Source: Chryseobacterium shigense
Lineage (GTDB): Bacteria > Bacteroidota > Bacteroidia > Flavobacteriales > Weeksellaceae
Length of the DNA: 64,000 nt
Reading direction: 5' to 3'
Assembly: GCF_014207845.1 (NCBI RefSeq)
Contig: NZ_JACHLC010000002.1
Coordinates: 62,001 to 126,000 of the forward strand
Shown here: in pieces, positions 35,383-44,049 of the stretch
Layout of the letters: each line of letters begins with the position of its first letter
Numbering within the stretch: the first letter of the stretch is position 1
The notes under the pieces: model-generated
Seen by the model: the letters and a program-made list of their open reading frames with translations, nothing else
What the model was told of the DNA's origin: nothing
Databases searched by the model: none
Position numbers and translations under genes: made by a program

Positions 35383-38163
35383 ATGAATATGTATCAGGAT
35401 TACATCCAAGAAATTGAAGAAAGAAAAAACCAGGGGCTTCACCCAAAGCCAATTGATGGAGCAGAATTATTAAGCGAAATCATTACACAAATTAAAGATA
35501 CAGCTAACGAATACAGAGCTGACTCTCTTAAATTTTTTATTTACAACACTTTACCGGGAACAACAAGTGCTGCCGGAGTAAAAGCTAAGTTTTTAAAAGA
35601 AATCATTCTTGGAGAATCCACGTTAGAAGAAATATCTCCTGCTTTTGCTTTTGAATTGTTATCTCACATGAAAGGTGGGAAATCAATCGAAGTATTGCTG
35701 GATTTAGCTTTAGGTAATGATATTGCCATCGCTAAAGAAGCCGCAAAAGTTCTTAAAACACAGGTTTTCCTTTATGAGGCGGACACTACCCGTCTGAAGG
35801 AAGCATACAATAGCGGTAACGAAATCGCAAAAGAAATCCTTGAAAGCTACGCAAAAGCAGAATTTTTCACCAAACTTCCTGAAGTTGCCGAAGAAATCAA
35901 GGTGGTTACTTTCATTGCCGGTGAAGGAGATATCTCTACAGATTTACTTTCTCCGGGTAACCAGGCTCACTCACGTTCAGATCGTGAACTGCATGGTAAA
36001 TGCATGATTACGCCTCAGGCTCAGGAAGAAATCAAAGCTTTACAGGCACAGCATCCTGATGCTAGCATTATGCTGATTGCAGAAAAAGGAACAATGGGTG
36101 TTGGTTCTTCCCGTATGTCAGGAGTAAACAACGTAGCCCTTTGGACAGGTAAACAGGCAAGTCCTTATGTACCATTCGTAAACATTGCTCCGATTGTTGG
36201 AGGAACAAACGGTATTTCTCCGATTTTCCTTACTACAGTTGACGTAACCGGTGGTATAGGAATCGACCTTCAAAACTGGGTTAAAAAATATGATGATAAA
36301 GGAGAATTAGTAAGAAATGATAAAGGAGAGCCTGTTTTGGAAGAAGCGTATTCTGTAGTCACAGGAACTGTTCTTACCATCAATACAAAGACTAAAAAAT
36401 TATACAACGGAGATAAAGAACTGAAAGACATTTCAAAATCATTTACTCCTCAAAAATTAGAATTTATCAAAGCAGGGGGTTCTTACGCTATCGTATTTGG
36501 TAAAAAAATCCAGACGTTTGCCGCAAAAACTTTAGGAATTACACCTCCAACAGTTTTCGCTCCTTCCAAAGAAATTTCCATTGAAGGACAAGGTCTTACT
36601 GCGGTTGAAAAAATCTTCAACAGGAATGCTGTAGGAACTACACCTGGAAAAGTTTTACACGCGGGTTCTGACGTTCGTGTTGAAGTAAATATTGTTGGTT
36701 CCCAGGATACAACCGGTTTAATGACCGCTCAGGAATTAGAATCAATGGCAGCAACCGTGATTTCTCCAATCGTAGATGGAGCTTATCAGTCAGGTTGTCA
36801 CACTGCCTCGGTTTGGGATAAAAAAGCTCAGACGAATATTCCTAAATTAATGAAATTTATGAACGATTTCGGAGTAATCACAGCACGTGATCCGAAAGGT
36901 GAATATCATTCCATGACAGATGTTATTCACAAAGTTCTTAATGATATCACAGTTGACGAATGGGCAATCATCATCGGAGGAGATTCTCACACAAGAATGT
37001 CCAAAGGAGTTGCTTTCGGAGCTGACTCAGGAACTGTAGCACTGGCTTTGGCAACAGGCGAAGCTTCTATGCCGATTCCTGAATCTGTGAAAGTGACTTT
37101 CAAAGGAGATATGAAAAAGCATATGGATTTCCGTGATGTTGTTCATGCAACTCAGGCTCAGATGCTGAAACAATTCGATGGCGAAAATGTCTTCCAGGGT
37201 AGAATTATTGAGGTTCACATAGGAACTCTTCCGGCTGACCAGGCATTTACATTCACAGACTGGACTGCAGAAATGAAAGCTAAAGCTTCTATCTGTATTT
37301 CTGAAGATGATACTTTGATCGAATCACTGGAGATTGCTAAAAGCAGAATCCAGATCATGATCGACAAAGGAATGGATAACAAAAACAGAGTTCTTCAGGG
37401 CTTAATTGACAAAGCAAATAAAAGAATCGAAGAAATCAGAACAGGTGATAAACCTGCCTTAGCTCCTGATGCCAATGCAAAATATTATGCAGAAGTAGTT
37501 GTTGACCTTGATGTAATCGTTGAGCCAATGATTGCCGATCCGGATGTAAATAACGAAGACGTTTCCAAGAGATATACTCACGATACCATCAGAGATCTTA
37601 CTTATTATGGGGGTGAGAAAAAAGTTGACCTTGGCTTCGTAGGATCTTGTATGGTTCACAAAGGAGATTTAAAAATTGTTTCCCAAATGCTTAAAAACCT
37701 TGAAAAGCAAAATGGTAAAGTAGAATTTCTCGCACCGTTGGTGGTAGCTGCTCCTACTTATAATATCATTGATGAATTAAAAGCTGAGGGTGACTGGGAG
37801 TTTTTAGAAAAATATTCAGGTTTTGAATTCAATGATAATGCACCAAAAGGAGAAGCCCGTACACAATACGAAAATATGATGTATCTTGAGCGTCCAGGGT
37901 GTAACCTTTGTATGGGTAATCAGGAAAAAGCTGAAAAAGGAAACACTGTTTTAGCTACTTCTACCCGCCTTTTCCAAGGAAGAGTAGTTGAAGATTCCGA
38001 ACGTAAAAAAGGAGAGTCTTTATTGGCTTCTACTCCTGTTGTTGTACTTTCTGCCATCATGGGAAGAATTCCTAATATTGATGAGTACAAAGCTGCTGTA
38101 GATGGCATTAACCTTACAACGTTCGTCCCTTCTATTAAAGAATTGGTTGCAGTTGGTCATTAA
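35383..38163 (+). CDS. acnB: Aconitase B / 2-methylisocitrate dehydratase
   Basis: This 926-aa enzyme interconverts citrate and isocitrate through a [4Fe-4S] cluster. It has the AcnB order: N-terminal helical HEAT-like domain (residues 1-160), swivel domain, then the catalytic core with GGDSHTRMSKGVAFGADSG and the cluster ligands in GSCMVHKGD and RPGCNLCMGNQ. Length is normal (E. coli AcnB 865 aa; Bacteroidota are longer). A second, mitochondrial-type aconitase follows 300 bp downstream in the same direction. Confidence 0.95.
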   Translation: MNMYQDYIQEIEERKNQGLHPKPIDGAELLSEIITQIKDTANEYRADSLKFFIYNTLPGTTSAAGVKAKFLKEIILGESTLEEISPAFAFELLSHMKGGKSIEVLLDLALGNDIAIAKEAAKVLKTQVFLYEADTTRLKEAYNSGNEIAKEILESYAKAEFFTKLPEVAEEIKVVTFIAGEGDISTDLLSPGNQAHSRSDRELHGKCMITPQAQEEIKALQAQHPDASIMLIAEKGTMGVGSSRMSGVNNVALWTGKQASPYVPFVNIAPIVGGTNGISPIFLTTVDVTGGIGIDLQNWVKKYDDKGELVRNDKGEPVLEEAYSVVTGTVLTINTKTKKLYNGDKELKDISKSFTPQKLEFIKAGGSYAIVFGKKIQTFAAKTLGITPPTVFAPSKEISIEGQGLTAVEKIFNRNAVGTTPGKVLHAGSDVRVEVNIVGSQDTTGLMTAQELESMAATVISPIVDGAYQSGCHTASVWDKKAQTNIPKLMKFMNDFGVITARDPKGEYHSMTDVIHKVLNDITVDEWAIIIGGDSHTRMSKGVAFGADSGTVALALATGEASMPIPESVKVTFKGDMKKHMDFRDVVHATQAQMLKQFDGENVFQGRIIEVHIGTLPADQAFTFTDWTAEMKAKASICISEDDTLIESLEIAKSRIQIMIDKGMDNKNRVLQGLIDKANKRIEEIRTGDKPALAPDANAKYYAEVVVDLDVIVEPMIADPDVNNEDVSKRYTHDTIRDLTYYGGEKKVDLGFVGSCMVHKGDLKIVSQMLKNLEKQNGKVEFLAPLVVAAPTYNIIDELKAEGDWEFLEKYSGFEFNDNAPKGEARTQYENMMYLERPGCNLCMGNQEKAEKGNTVLATSTRLFQGRVVEDSERKKGESLLASTPVVVLSAIMGRIPNIDEYKAAVDGINLTTFVPSIKELVAVGH

Positions 38164-38205
38164 TACAACTAAATAATAGTAAAAAGACTATTTTAAAAAT
38201 AAGTA

Positions 38206-38239
38206 AAATGGAAGATTTAAAAAAATCTTCCATTTTTTG
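38206..38239 (+). terminator. Rho-independent terminator after acnB
   Basis: ATGGAAGATTT / AAATCTTCCAT forms an 11-bp stem with a 4-nt loop of A residues and is followed by TTTTT. It separates acnB from the next aconitase. The remaining ~220 bp to 38463 hold no gene that I can see and probably the promoter of the second aconitase. Confidence 0.85.
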
Positions 38240-38463
38240 TTTAGAATCTTTCTATTTAAGACTGGTAAGAATTATTTTAACCTATATTAAGATCAAAAAA
38301 TTCATTTTTTCCTTAACTTCATAGTCATTAAATATTTTAATCATTCATCATATTTATCCTTTTACATAGAGTGTAGGAATAGATTTTGATGTATTGTATC
38401 AGATGAATTTTCCGTTTAAAATTCTGGAAAATCTATTAAAAAGAATAAAAATTAAATTAAGAT

Positions 38464-40731
38464 ATGACTTTTGATATTGATATGATCAAAAAAGTGTACG
38501 AGCGTTACCCCGAAAGAATTGCTGCGGCAAGACAAATCGTGGGAAAACCTCTTACCCTTTCAGAAAAAATCCTTTATACCCACCTTTGGGAAGGAAATGC
38601 TACACAGGCATATGAAAGAGGAAACTCTTATGTAGATTTTGCACCGGACAGAGTAGCCATGCAGGATGCAACTGCACAGATGGCACTTTTACAATTTATG
38701 CAGGCGGGAAAAGCTAAGGTAGCCGTTCCTTCAACTGCCCATGCCGATCACCTGATTCAGGCGAGAGTAGGCGCTGAAGCAGATTTACAGGAAGGTATTA
38801 ACAAAAACTCGGAGGTTTTCAACTTTTTGAGCTCCGTTTGTGATAAATACGGAATCGGTTTCTGGAAACCCGGAGCAGGTATCATTCACCAGGTTGTACT
38901 GGAGAATTATGCTTTCCCCGGCGGTATGATGATCGGAACGGACTCTCATACGGTAAATGCAGGTGGTTTAGGAATGGTAGCTATCGGTGTAGGTGGTGCT
39001 GATGCGGTAGACGTAATGGCAGGAATGGCCTGGGAGCTTAAAATGCCAAAACTCATCGGGGTAAAGTTAACCGGTAAAATGAACGGATGGACTTCTGCAA
39101 AAGACGTTATCCTGAAAGTGGCTGGAATCCTGACCGTAAAAGGAGGAACAGGATGCATCGTGGAATATTTCGGAGAAGGAGCAGAATCTCTTTCAGCAAC
39201 AGGTAAAGGAACGATCTGTAACATGGGTGCTGAAATCGGGGCTACAACTTCTACTTTCGGATATGATGATTCCATGAGAAGATATTTGGCCGCAACAGGA
39301 AGACAGGATGTAGTAGACGCTGCTGATAAAATTGCCGAACACTTAACAGGTGATGCAGAAGTATATGCAAACCCGGAGCAATATTTCGACCAGCTGATCG
39401 AAATCAACCTTTCAGAGCTTACTCCACACTTAAACGGACCTTTCACTCCGGATCTGGCAACTCCTGTTGCTGAATTCAGAGCTAAGGCCGAAGCTAACGG
39501 ATGGCCTCTGGAGGTGGAATGGGCTCTTATCGGTTCCTGTACCAACTCTTCGTATGAAGATTTATCAAGAGCAGCTTCCATTGTAGAAGATGCGGTAGCA
39601 AAAGGAGTGAAGCCAAAAGCAATCTTAGGGATCAACCCAGGTTCCGAACAGGTAAAATTCACAGCAGAAAGAGACGGATTCCTGAATTCTTTCAGAAAAT
39701 TTGAAAATGCAAGAATCTTTACCAATGCATGCGGACCTTGTATCGGACAATGGGACAGAGAAGGCGCTGAAAAAGGAGAGAAAAACTCCATCATCCACTC
39801 TTTCAACAGAAACTTTGCCAAAAGAGCTGACGGTAACCCGAATACCCATGCATTTGTAGCTTCACCGGAAATGGTAGCTGCTGTTGCGATCTCCGGAAGA
39901 TTGGATTTCAATCCGATTACAGATACTTTAACAGCTGAAAACGGTGAGCAGGTAAAACTGGATGAGCCTAAAGGTTCTGAATTACCAGCCAGAGGATTTG
40001 CTGTTGATGACAACGGATATCAGGCACCATCTGAAGACGGTTCTTCAGTAGTTGTGAATGTAAGTCCTACTTCGGACAGACTTCAGCTGTTGGAAGAATT
40101 TCCTGCATGGGATGGTAAAAACATTACAGGAGCTAAGGTATTGATCAAAGCTTTCGGAAAATGTACAACCGACCACATATCTATGGCAGGACCATGGCTG
40201 AAATACAGAGGTCACTTAGATAATATTTCAAACAACATGTTGATTGGAGCTGTTAATGCTTACAACATGGAAACCAATAAGGTTAAAAATGAATTAACCG
40301 GTGAATATGGTGAAGTTCCGGCTGTACAGAGAGCTTACAAAGCAGCAGGAGTTCCTACCATTGTTGTGGGAGACCAGAACTATGGTGAAGGTTCTTCAAG
40401 AGAGCACGCTGCAATGGAACCAAGACATCTTGGTGTAAAAGCGGTATTGGTGAAATCATTCGCGAGAATCCATGAAACGAACCTTAAAAAACAAGGAATG
40501 CTTGGGATCACTTTCGCTAATGAGGCTGATTATGATAAAATCCGGGAGGATGATACGGTTAACTTCTTAGATCTTGACCAATTCGCTCCAGGAAAGCAGC
40601 TGACTTTAGAATTCGTTCATGCTGACGGAACTAAAGATATTATTATAGCCAACCATACTTATAACGATCAACAGATTGATTGGTTCAAAGCTGGTTCTGC
40701 TCTTAATCTGATTAAAAAGCAACAGAATTAA
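38464..40731 (+). CDS. Aconitate hydratase, mitochondrial type
   Basis: This 755-aa [4Fe-4S] aconitase belongs to the mitochondrial/AcnA superfamily branch rather than AcnB. Cluster cysteines are in [12 protein letters not shown] and [12 protein letters not shown]; substrate residues are in [13 protein letters not shown] and [10 protein letters not shown]. It is the second aconitase of the window. AcnB and this protein differ in domain order, so they are not a duplication. The gene has its own terminator. Confidence 0.95.
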   Translation: MTFDIDMIKKVYERYPERIAAARQIVGKPLTLSEKILYTHLWEGNATQAYERGNSYVDFAPDRVAMQDATAQMALLQFMQAGKAKVAVPSTAHADHLIQARVGAEADLQEGINKNSEVFNFLSSVCDKYGIGFWKPGAGIIHQVVLENYAFPGGMMIGTDSHTVNAGGLGMVAIGVGGADAVDVMAGMAWELKMPKLIGVKLTGKMNGWTSAKDVILKVAGILTVKGGTGCIVEYFGEGAESLSATGKGTICNMGAEIGATTSTFGYDDSMRRYLAATGRQDVVDAADKIAEHLTGDAEVYANPEQYFDQLIEINLSELTPHLNGPFTPDLATPVAEFRAKAEANGWPLEVEWALIGSCTNSSYEDLSRAASIVEDAVAKGVKPKAILGINPGSEQVKFTAERDGFLNSFRKFENARIFTNACGPCIGQWDREGAEKGEKNSIIHSFNRNFAKRADGNPNTHAFVASPEMVAAVAISGRLDFNPITDTLTAENGEQVKLDEPKGSELPARGFAVDDNGYQAPSEDGSSVVVNVSPTSDRLQLLEEFPAWDGKNITGAKVLIKAFGKCTTDHISMAGPWLKYRGHLDNISNNMLIGAVNAYNMETNKVKNELTGEYGEVPAVQRAYKAAGVPTIVVGDQNYGEGSSREHAAMEPRHLGVKAVLVKSFARIHETNLKKQGMLGITFANEADYDKIREDDTVNFLDLDQFAPGKQLTLEFVHADGTKDIIIANHTYNDQQIDWFKAGSALNLIKKQQN

Positions 40732-40752
40732 TTGTTAGATTAAATTATTATA

Positions 40753-40790
40753 GAGAAGCGGCTTCCTTTGGAAGCCGCTTCTCATTTTAT
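40753..40790 (+). terminator. Strong terminator after the second aconitase
   Basis: A perfect 14-bp stem GAGAAGCGGCTTCC / GGAAGCCGCTTCTC with loop TTT is followed by ATTTTATTTT. It also separates the convergent TonB receptor gene. Confidence 0.92.
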
Positions 40791-40791
40791 T

Positions 40792-43536
40792 TTAAAACTT
40801 AAACTCCACTCTGGCAAAAAGGAAACGCCCTCCTATACCATACTGGGAAACCTGCCTTGAATACACAAACTGGTTATCAGCCGTTAACGAACTGATATTC
40901 GGACTTTTGGAAGGCAGTACATTAAATATATTATTACTTCCTATTGTCGCCGAAATATTCTTGCTGAAATCATAACCGACGGAAAGATCTGTCACAAAAC
41001 GTTCATTCAATACAAAATGTTCTCTGCTTTCGGTAACGCCGTCAAAGTTGGCATCCAGCACATCAGCATCTGTTACTTTTCCAAAGTAGGAATTTCTGAG
41101 GGAAACAGTAAGCGCTGCAAGTCTCAGCGTATTGGCAAGGGTAGCTTTTATACGCGGCACAGCTTCCTCAAAATATACTCTGTTAGGTTCTGAAAAATAA
41201 TTATTGATCTGGCTTACCAGTTTAGGCGAGGCATGAATATCCCCGATTCTTCTCGTCTGGTTAAAGTTAAGGCCCAGATTGTTTTCCAGAGAAATTCCTT
41301 CCGAAAGTCTTGAATTCTGGGAAATCGTAATGTCTAACCCCTTTGTCTGAGAATCCACTGCATTGGCAAAGAAATTCGCAGCGCTGGCCCTTGCAAGGTC
41401 GAATGCCCCCTGAAGAACCGCCTGATCAGATCCCGGTGCAAAACTTCCTTCCGGACGGTAGAATAAATCAGTAAGCACTACTCTGTCCTTGATTTTTATT
41501 AAATAAGCATCCGCTGTAAACACTAAACTTAGAGATGGAATCTTCCACGTAATTCCCGTGCTGTAGGATTGCGAAGTTTCCTGTTTTAATTTTGGTATTC
41601 CCAATGCCTGAGCCGCTTCAGAATTGTTCCTGAAAGTTCCCACTTGTGTTGTTTGTCCTTTCTGGATCAGTGTAGAGGTAGAACTGTAATAGATCTGTGC
41701 CAGAGAAGGCGCTCTGAATCCTGTGGAAACAGCTCCTCTCCAGTTAAAGTTTTTAGCCAGTTTTACATTGGTTGCCAGTTTATAATTGAAAGTAGAGCCG
41801 AAGTCTGAATAATTTTCAAAACGTACAGCTCCTTCCACTAGCCACCAATCAGTTGGCTCAATTTCAACATCTGCATAGGCCGCAACACTGTTTCTGCTTC
41901 CGGAAACCGCATTATCAGGACTGAATCCCGGAAACACCTGTGACCCTGCCGGTCTTATATTGTTAAAAAAATCAGTTGGTTTTTCATTATCAGGAGTAGA
42001 GGCTGTCACTACGCGACCATAGATATCATAGGAAACATATGAGTTTTCATTTCCTGCATTCACTTTGTAGTTTTCATAACGATACTCCCCTCCAAAAGCT
42101 ACATTCAGACCGTGAAGTACATCATACTTCTTAGAGAAATCCAGATTCAGTGTATTTTGTAAAAATTCAGACCCTCCAGCATCAAAAGTTCTTGGTGAAT
42201 TATCACCCAGGGATGCGTTAAATGTATTCACTACCCCAAAATTAAAGGCATTTTTCCCGAACGTATTGCTTAAATCCACATTCCAGCCGTTCCATTTTCC
42301 TTTGATTCCTCCGGCTAATGAATAATCATTCACAGTTGCTTCAATTTGCGGAAGATATCCGTTCGGGGTAACAGCATTGATATTTCTTTCTGTATTCGGC
42401 AAGCGGTAAAAACCTCCGGCATTTCCTAAACGGTAGCTATATCCTCCAAAAGAATATACTTTCCAGTCTTCATTCACCGGGATTTCAGAGTTGAAAAAAA
42501 GCTGTGCCGACTGCAATTTAGACTGCCCTGCTCTCAAGCTGAAATCTTTTCTTTCCAACCCTCTATACTTAAGCTCCTGATCCGTAAAATCCTGTTTTAA
42601 TAAGCCTTGCAGTGCTATAATACTGTTCGCTCCTGCTATCTGGGTCTTGAAATCCTGTGAAAAATAATCAACCTGCAATGCATATTGCTTCACTGTATTA
42701 ATGATCTGCTGTGTATTAGAAGTATTGGTAATATTCTTATATAATCCGTCTATATTCACTCCATTTTGTAGTGCCCTGTAATTAATGGCATTATAGGCGT
42801 TAAAAATATCTCCCTGACGTACGCCAGCCCTTGAATACGGGTCACGATACTGCACTGATCCCGTTACATTGACGAACCCTTTATCACCGATTTTTGCTCC
42901 GTAATTCAGATCTGCAGAAATGGTCTGTCCATCTACTCCACCGGAAAAATTATTGGCTGCCGGTGAAGCATATCCTCCTAAAAACACCTGTCCTGAAAGC
43001 CCCAGTCTTCTTTTAAGGCCTAAATTCACGACCCCGGCAATAGCATCGGAACCATACTGGGCAGAAGCTCCGTCTCGCAGCACTTCTATTTTATCTAAGG
43101 CAAAAGCAGGGATAGCATTAAGATCTGTTCCTACTGAACCTCTTCCCGGAGTCAGGGTAACATTGATCAGGGACGACTGGTATCTTCTTTTTCCGTTAAG
43201 CAAAACCAAAACCTGATCCGGACCAAGTCCCCTGAGAAGAGCAGGATCTACAAAATCGGTTCCGTCATTAACGGTATGTGAGGTAGAGGAAAATGAAGGC
43301 ACTACATAGTTAAGGGCCTGGCTTATATTATTAACAGGACTTTGTCTCAAAATCTTTGAAATATTGATAATATCTACCGGAACAGGTGTTTCCGTAAGCG
43401 ATCTCCCCGATCCTCTTGATCCCAGAATCACTACGTCATCAATTTTTTTGGATGATGCAGAATCCGTCTGCCCGAAGTAAAATGCTGAAATAAAAGTTGC
43501 TGATGCTATGATTATTTTTTTGTTGAAAGTATGCAT
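40792..43536 (-). CDS. TonB-dependent receptor downstream of an S-box-like and poly-Cys leader
   Basis: This 914-aa outer-membrane receptor has a signal peptide (residues 1-22, ending YFGQ), a plug domain with ALLRGLGPDQVLVLLNGKRR and ASAQYGSDAIAGVVNLGLKR (about residues 60-175), and a large barrel ending FLFARVEFKF. No STN or carboxypeptidase-like domain precedes the plug. The substrate is not readable from the protein. The ~400-nt leader holds an S-box-like RNA and a reading frame ending in three cysteines, which suggests that sulfur supply controls the gene and the cargo is a sulfur compound. This is inference from regulation. Confidence 0.85.
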   Translation of the reverse strand: MHTFNKKIIIASATFISAFYFGQTDSASSKKIDDVVILGSRGSGRSLTETPVPVDIINISKILRQSPVNNISQALNYVVPSFSSTSHTVNDGTDFVDPALLRGLGPDQVLVLLNGKRRYQSSLINVTLTPGRGSVGTDLNAIPAFALDKIEVLRDGASAQYGSDAIAGVVNLGLKRRLGLSGQVFLGGYASPAANNFSGGVDGQTISADLNYGAKIGDKGFVNVTGSVQYRDPYSRAGVRQGDIFNAYNAINYRALQNGVNIDGLYKNITNTSNTQQIINTVKQYALQVDYFSQDFKTQIAGANSIIALQGLLKQDFTDQELKYRGLERKDFSLRAGQSKLQSAQLFFNSEIPVNEDWKVYSFGGYSYRLGNAGGFYRLPNTERNINAVTPNGYLPQIEATVNDYSLAGGIKGKWNGWNVDLSNTFGKNAFNFGVVNTFNASLGDNSPRTFDAGGSEFLQNTLNLDFSKKYDVLHGLNVAFGGEYRYENYKVNAGNENSYVSYDIYGRVVTASTPDNEKPTDFFNNIRPAGSQVFPGFSPDNAVSGSRNSVAAYADVEIEPTDWWLVEGAVRFENYSDFGSTFNYKLATNVKLAKNFNWRGAVSTGFRAPSLAQIYYSSTSTLIQKGQTTQVGTFRNNSEAAQALGIPKLKQETSQSYSTGITWKIPSLSLVFTADAYLIKIKDRVVLTDLFYRPEGSFAPGSDQAVLQGAFDLARASAANFFANAVDSQTKGLDITISQNSRLSEGISLENNLGLNFNQTRRIGDIHASPKLVSQINNYFSEPNRVYFEEAVPRIKATLANTLRLAALTVSLRNSYFGKVTDADVLDANFDGVTESREHFVLNERFVTDLSVGYDFSKNISATIGSNNIFNVLPSKSPNISSLTADNQFVYSRQVSQYGIGGRFLFARVEFKF

Positions 43537-43653
43537 GTTTTTTTCTATTTTTTTATTACTAATTGTATGATTTCAGGCAATAATTTTCCTGTAACCTTAT
43601 GTTTAAGGTTACGGTCAAAAGCCGGAATGGTTGGTATTATTTTTTAAAGATGT

Positions 43654-43779
43654 CTAGAAACAACAACACATGCGCATATGGAAATGGCATGAAAACAGGT
43701 CAGAATAGTAAAATGACACTTCACGATCTGAGAAACTAAAATTTAAATTGGTAATGTGATTTCCCTTGTCTTTAAACAT
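43654..43779 (-). CDS. 41-codon leader peptide with C-terminal poly-cysteine
   Basis: The frame opens with ATG at 43779 and closes with TAG at 43654. It ends CHFHMRMCCCF: three consecutive UGU codons (43668-43660) one Phe codon before the stop, plus one more Cys eight residues earlier and two Met residues. It lies on the receptor strand, after the S-box-like RNA and 117 nt before the receptor ATG. Poly-cysteine leader peptides are known cysteine-sensing attenuators in mycobacteria. A similar role here is inference. No U-tract terminator follows, so control by ribosome stalling and Rho or by RNA refolding would have to be assumed. Confidence 0.65.
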   Translation of the reverse strand: MFKDKGNHITNLNFSFSDREVSFYYSDLFSCHFHMRMCCCF

Positions 43780-43857
43780 TGATTTTATTTTTTTAAAACA
43801 AAAATTTCAAGATGGGAGGAAAAATAGAGAATAAACATTTTTTCCGGGCATACCGGC

Positions 43858-43921
43858 TTATCTATTTCAGCACCTTGCTTGTTTTTGCAGGTTGCTATCC
43901 CATCTATGAGATTCTTGATAA
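43858..43921 (-). promoter_or_regulatory. Minimal S-box (SAM-I)-like RNA
   Basis: On the minus strand the RNA can fold as follows. P1 is TTATC (43921-43917) / GATAA (43862-43858). J1/2 is AAGA. P2 is ATCTC (43912-43908) / GGGAT (43901-43897) with a 6-nt loop. P3 is AGCAACCTGC (43896-43887) / GCAAGGTGCT (43878-43869) with the unpaired A typical of the SAM-I pocket. GAAAT follows P3. S-box RNAs share AAGA, GCAACC, GGUGCU and AAAU in this order. The long kink-turn P2 and the P4 helix are missing. It starts about 3-7 nt after the predicted transcript start. Confidence 0.65.
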
Positions 43922-43929
43922 TTACAGGG

Positions 43930-43937
43930 CAAAGATA
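43930..43937 (-). promoter_or_regulatory. Bacteroidota -7 promoter element for the S-box-like leader
   Basis: On the minus strand TATCTTTG matches TAnnTTTG. It puts the transcript start near 43924, immediately before the predicted P1 helix of the SAM-like RNA. Confidence 0.65.
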
Positions 43938-44049
43938 TAAATATTTCGGAAATAAAAAAATAATTGCTAAAAAATTTAACTTTTCGCAAATTCTACCGTA
44001 ACAATTTCCCTTTTTTTACGTCTAACAGAAATAGTAGTAAAAAAACATT

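Noticed and set aside
38946..40013. A 355-codon open frame on the minus strand
   Set aside because: It lies entirely inside the second aconitase gene, has no recognisable domain and reflects codon bias of the sense strand.
43591..43612. Hairpin as a Rho-independent terminator of the leader
   Set aside because: No T tract follows on either strand, so it is listed only as a possible refolding element.
43785..43838. A second short frame (17 codons) in the receptor leader
   Set aside because: Low-complexity, AT-driven, no sulfur or other biased residues; more likely chance than the poly-Cys frame that follows.
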